DNA from: an uncultured Bacteroidales bacterium
Lineage (GTDB): Bacteria; Bacteroidota; Bacteroidia; Bacteroidales; P3
Assembly (NCBI GenBank): GCA_944321885.1
Contig: CALUNB010000001.1
Span: 61,104-125,103, forward strand
DNA length: 64,000 nucleotides
Direction: 5' to 3'
How positions within the stretch are numbered: position 1 is the stretch's first letter; each line of letters opens with the position of its first letter. This document shows, piece by piece, positions 61,611 to 64,000 of the stretch. The notes under the pieces were generated by a model. That model was not told the DNA's origin and searched no databases. It saw nothing but the letters and a program-made list of their open reading frames with translations. Position numbers and translations under genes: made by a program.

Positions 61611-63560
61611 TTACCGGCACAACATGGCCCGGATGCGCAAAAGTTCGGCCACGCTCCAAGCCTGGCTGAACGCGCCCTTGGCCGCGTAGGGAGGATCCCC
61701 GTCGTAAATTTCCGAAACGCTTCCCAATCCAGCCTCCCAGAACGCGGGCTCAAAACCCTTGTAAATCTTCTCGATAAAGTTCTTCGCCCCCTGCCCGTAA
61801 ATCCGGAAGCAAGCCTGGGCGAAATGCCCCAGCAACCATACCCAGACCGTCCCTTGGTGATAAGCCCGGTCGCGCTCGGCTTGGTTGCCTTTGTAAACCC
61901 CGTGGTAACGGGCATCGGAGGGTGCCAAGGTTCGCAACCCCCTCGGTGTCAGCAGGAAGTTCTTGACCGTTTCCACAACAAGCTGCCCGATTTTCTCGCT
62001 CACCGGCGAGTAAGGCAAGGAAACCGCCAGAATCTGGTTGGGACGTATGCTCCAATCCCGGATGTTTTCCTTGACCGTGTCGGCCAGATAGCCCTTGGCC
62101 TTGTCCCAGAAACACGCCTTGAAAGCTTCCGGGAACTTGTCCATCCTCGTTTTCCACTTCTTTGTGAAATCACTGTCGCCCTGCTTTCCCCGCGCCTGCT
62201 CGGCTTCCAAGGCAAAACGCACGGCATTGTACCACAAAGCGTTTATTTCCACAGGCTTTCCTTCGCGGGCCGTAACCGGTTTCCCGTCCACCACGGCATC
62301 CATCCAGGTCAGGGCATAACCGGTTTTCCCGGCCTGGACCAAACCGTCCTTGTCCAAGCCGATGCCGAATTCCCCGCCTCGTTCAAATTCCTCGATGACT
62401 TGTTTCACCGCCGGACCGAATTCTTCCCAAATCTCCTCGCTCGAACCCGTGTGGAGGGCATATTGCTGCACAGCCCAAACGAACCACAAGGGTGCATCCA
62501 CCGAATTGTAAACCGAGTGTTCCCCATAACCCACGTTCGGGAATAAAGCACCGACCTGGTCCTTGAGCATGCTGCGAAGAACTTCCAAGAAACGTCCTTC
62601 ATGTCCGGTACACAGGGCCAGACCCGGCAAGGCAATGAAAGTATCACGTCCCCAGGAACCGAACCAAGGATAACCGGCCACGACCTGCAAACGTTTTTCC
62701 TGACGTACAAAGAAAGTTTCCGCCGCAGCTTCCAGGCAATGCCCCATCGAGTCCAAGGGCCGGGCTTCCCGGCAGGCCTCCTCGAACAAACCGGCCATCT
62801 GCCCCGGATTTTCCATGACATGCAAACCTGCGCTGAAATACACAGGTTGTTGCAAGCTCAAAGGCAAAAGGAAACAGCCCGGGGTAAACAAATCCTCGTT
62901 GGCAGGGTAACCCCGTTCCACTTCACAAGGATATTCCACGTTCCGGTACCAATCGGGCCGGGCTTCGAAACCGTTTTCACACGAAACTTGCAGGAAAAGG
63001 TCCGAAAAGGAAGGATACAAGCGACTCTTGATGCCGTTGGGCACGTATTGCACTTGGGTGCAAGCCGCCTCGTTCTGGTAGGTCAAGGCATGGGCATCAC
63101 GGAACGCCAAGAAAGGCCGGATGGAAAGGAAAGTTTCCGAATGGGCATCCAACAGGGTATATTTCAAAATCAGGCGGTTTTCCGTAACATGGACCAGCAA
63201 CTCCTTCTGGAAAACCACGCCGCCTACATGGTAAATCCAAACCGGATGGGTACGGTATTCGAAATGTTCCAGATATTTGTGCCCCTTGGGCTCGAACACG
63301 TTCCCGCCGTATTTCCGCACACCGAGATGGAACTCCCTGTCCCTTTGCATGATGGTTTCCTCAAGGGAGGACAGCAATACGAAATTGTCCTGTGAAAGCT
63401 TGGGCTGGCGGCAAACAAACAAGCCGTGGTATTTACGGCTGTTGCAACCCACCACCGTGGAGGAGGCGTACGTCCCGTCCCGCGAAACGCAAATGAATTC
63501 TTTCTTGAGCGATTCTTCCAGATTGGAAAGACTGTTCTTTCCTATTTCAAATACCTGCAT
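61611..63560 (-). CDS. Glycogen debranching enzyme (amylo-alpha-1,6-glucosidase)
   Basis: From the ATG at 63560 (MQVFEIGKNSLSNLEESLKK) the product has 649 residues: an N-terminal beta-rich GDE domain (RDGTYASSTVVGCNSRKYHGLFV at 28-50 is its signature, broken into shorter motifs) and a C-terminal (alpha/alpha)6-barrel with GYPWFGSWGRDTFIA at 296-310 and a late YHQGTVWVWLLG motif. It removes alpha-1,6 branches of glycogen. The upstream in-frame ATG at 63662 lies across the promoter box and is rejected. It is the first gene of the three-gene glycogen operon. Confidence 0.94.
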   Translation of the reverse strand: MQVFEIGKNSLSNLEESLKKEFICVSRDGTYASSTVVGCNSRKYHGLFVCRQPKLSQDNFVLLSSLEETIMQRDREFHLGVRKYGGNVFEPKGHKYLEHFEYRTHPVWIYHVGGVVFQKELLVHVTENRLILKYTLLDAHSETFLSIRPFLAFRDAHALTYQNEAACTQVQYVPNGIKSRLYPSFSDLFLQVSCENGFEARPDWYRNVEYPCEVERGYPANEDLFTPGCFLLPLSLQQPVYFSAGLHVMENPGQMAGLFEEACREARPLDSMGHCLEAAAETFFVRQEKRLQVVAGYPWFGSWGRDTFIALPGLALCTGHEGRFLEVLRSMLKDQVGALFPNVGYGEHSVYNSVDAPLWFVWAVQQYALHTGSSEEIWEEFGPAVKQVIEEFERGGEFGIGLDKDGLVQAGKTGYALTWMDAVVDGKPVTAREGKPVEINALWYNAVRFALEAEQARGKQGDSDFTKKWKTRMDKFPEAFKACFWDKAKGYLADTVKENIRDWSIRPNQILAVSLPYSPVSEKIGQLVVETVKNFLLTPRGLRTLAPSDARYHGVYKGNQAERDRAYHQGTVWVWLLGHFAQACFRIYGQGAKNFIEKIYKGFEPAFWEAGLGSVSEIYDGDPPYAAKGAFSQAWSVAELLRIRAMLCR

Positions 63561-63651
63561 ACGAATGTTTAAAACTGTCCCGGCAGCATCCCGGCCTGGC
63601 ATCGTCCTTCCCTCTTTTTCCCCGATGGCCGGAGCGGCACCTACGTCTTTG

Positions 63652-63659
63652 CAAATGTA
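63652..63659 (-). promoter_or_regulatory. -7 box of the glycogen operon promoter
   Basis: Minus-strand TACATTTG matches TAnnTTTG and is followed by an 91-base leader to the debranching enzyme start. No clear TTTG lies 19-21 bases further upstream. Confidence 0.5.
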
Positions 63660-63713
63660 CAAAATTAAACGGCAGGGAGGGGGTGTGGTTGCTGTTGAAA
63701 CAAAAATTTAAAG

Positions 63714-63930
63714 GGCGGTGTGTGATAATGGGGAGGATGGCTTCGCCGAAAGAGGTTGTGTCAAAATAAAGCTTTTCATGACAACTTAGCGGTGAGTTAG
63801 AATGGGTGAGATGCAGGGCGCTGAGAGCGAAAACGAAGGAACGTACTAAAGTACGTGACTGAGTTCGAGTCTCGAAAAACAGTGCAAACCGAGAGCCGAA
63901 CCAAACCGATAGGTTTGAGTTTGGCGAGAC
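63714..63930 (-). repeat. Rearranged family-A repeat A9
   Basis: A left fragment GGCGGTGTGTGATAATGGG (63714-63732) is followed by the motif TGTGTCAAAATAAAGCTTTT (63755-63774) and then by a second, minus-oriented A copy from GCGGTGAGTTAGAATGGG near 63789, with hairpin CGTACTAAAGTACG and a variable hairpin CCAAACCGATAGGTTTGAG near 63900-63920. Its distal end is not reached. Confidence 0.65.
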
Positions 63931-63938
63931 TGTAAGCT

Positions 63939-64000
63939 AAAGTGTGTCAAGAAAAGGAAAAGAGATTAACTTTACAGACACACTTTTTAATTATGAGCAA
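63939..64000 (+). mobile_element. Possible left end of an insertion sequence, cut by the window
   Basis: AAAGTGTGTC (63939-63948) and GACACACTTT (63977-63986) are inverted repeats, and an ATG follows at 63994. The block interrupts repeat A9. It may be an IS end with the start of its transposase, but only two or three codons are visible. Confidence 0.3.

Overview
The window is a chromosomal segment from a member of the Bacteroidetes, most likely order Bacteroidales. Pointers are a single-chain SecDF, an ExbB/small protein/ExbD/ExbD operon, a TamL-type lipidated Omp85 protein, a PorE-like OmpA protein, DUF3276 and DUF5683 genes, the order parA-parB-DUF5683-dapB, promoters of the TAnnTTTG type, and almost no Shine-Dalgarno sequences. 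Genus cannot be fixed from the sequence alone. DNA is moderately GC-rich; genes are dense and largely housekeeping.

Layout. 1-8.3 kb: PorE-like protein (cut by the window start), secDF, L-asparaginase, and divergent tryptophanase. 8.8-19.6 kb: TamL and a small acyltransferase, then on the minus strand the ExbB/ExbD operon, a tRNA-Ser(GGA), hflX, trpS, tatD and a nucleoside-permease-like transporter. 19.9-26.6 kb: SDR and metallo-hydrolase pair, a selenium operon (mnmH/selU, a truncated RhuM gene, yedF, a Se/S carrier-like gene, selD, an acetyltransferase), and ridA. 27-37.7 kb: a MeaB GTPase fused to RNase H, a glycogen synthase-phosphorylase fusion, a PUR-domain gene with a structured leader, and the parAB cluster with dapB. 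37.7-47 kb: GH3/serine-hydrolase fusion, pdxST, nusB, yajC, coaE, anmK, tsaB. 47-58 kb: metallophosphatase with TonB-dependent receptor, then an RND efflux operon with an AraC regulator. 58-63.6 kb: minus-strand glycogen operon (debranching enzyme, GT4 glycosyltransferase, GH57 amylase with an unusual tail).

How genes fit together. SelD and MnmH would supply selenophosphate and place 2-selenouridine in tRNA, with YedF and the DUF3343 protein as likely accessory carriers. The glycogen enzymes at 29 kb and 58-63.6 kb form one pathway at two loci. The NagZ-like GH3 domain and AnmK could both serve murein recycling.

The most unusual layer is intergenic. Several interspersed repeat families fill the gaps: REP-like palindromes (family A) that sit on gene 3' ends and keep their pairing while the bases change; 77-bp repeats (family B) carrying promoter-like TATATTTG boxes; and inside both a hairpin module whose arms differ completely between copies yet stay complementary. 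A 195-bp MITE with 20-bp perfect inverted ends and a 5-bp target duplication is also present.
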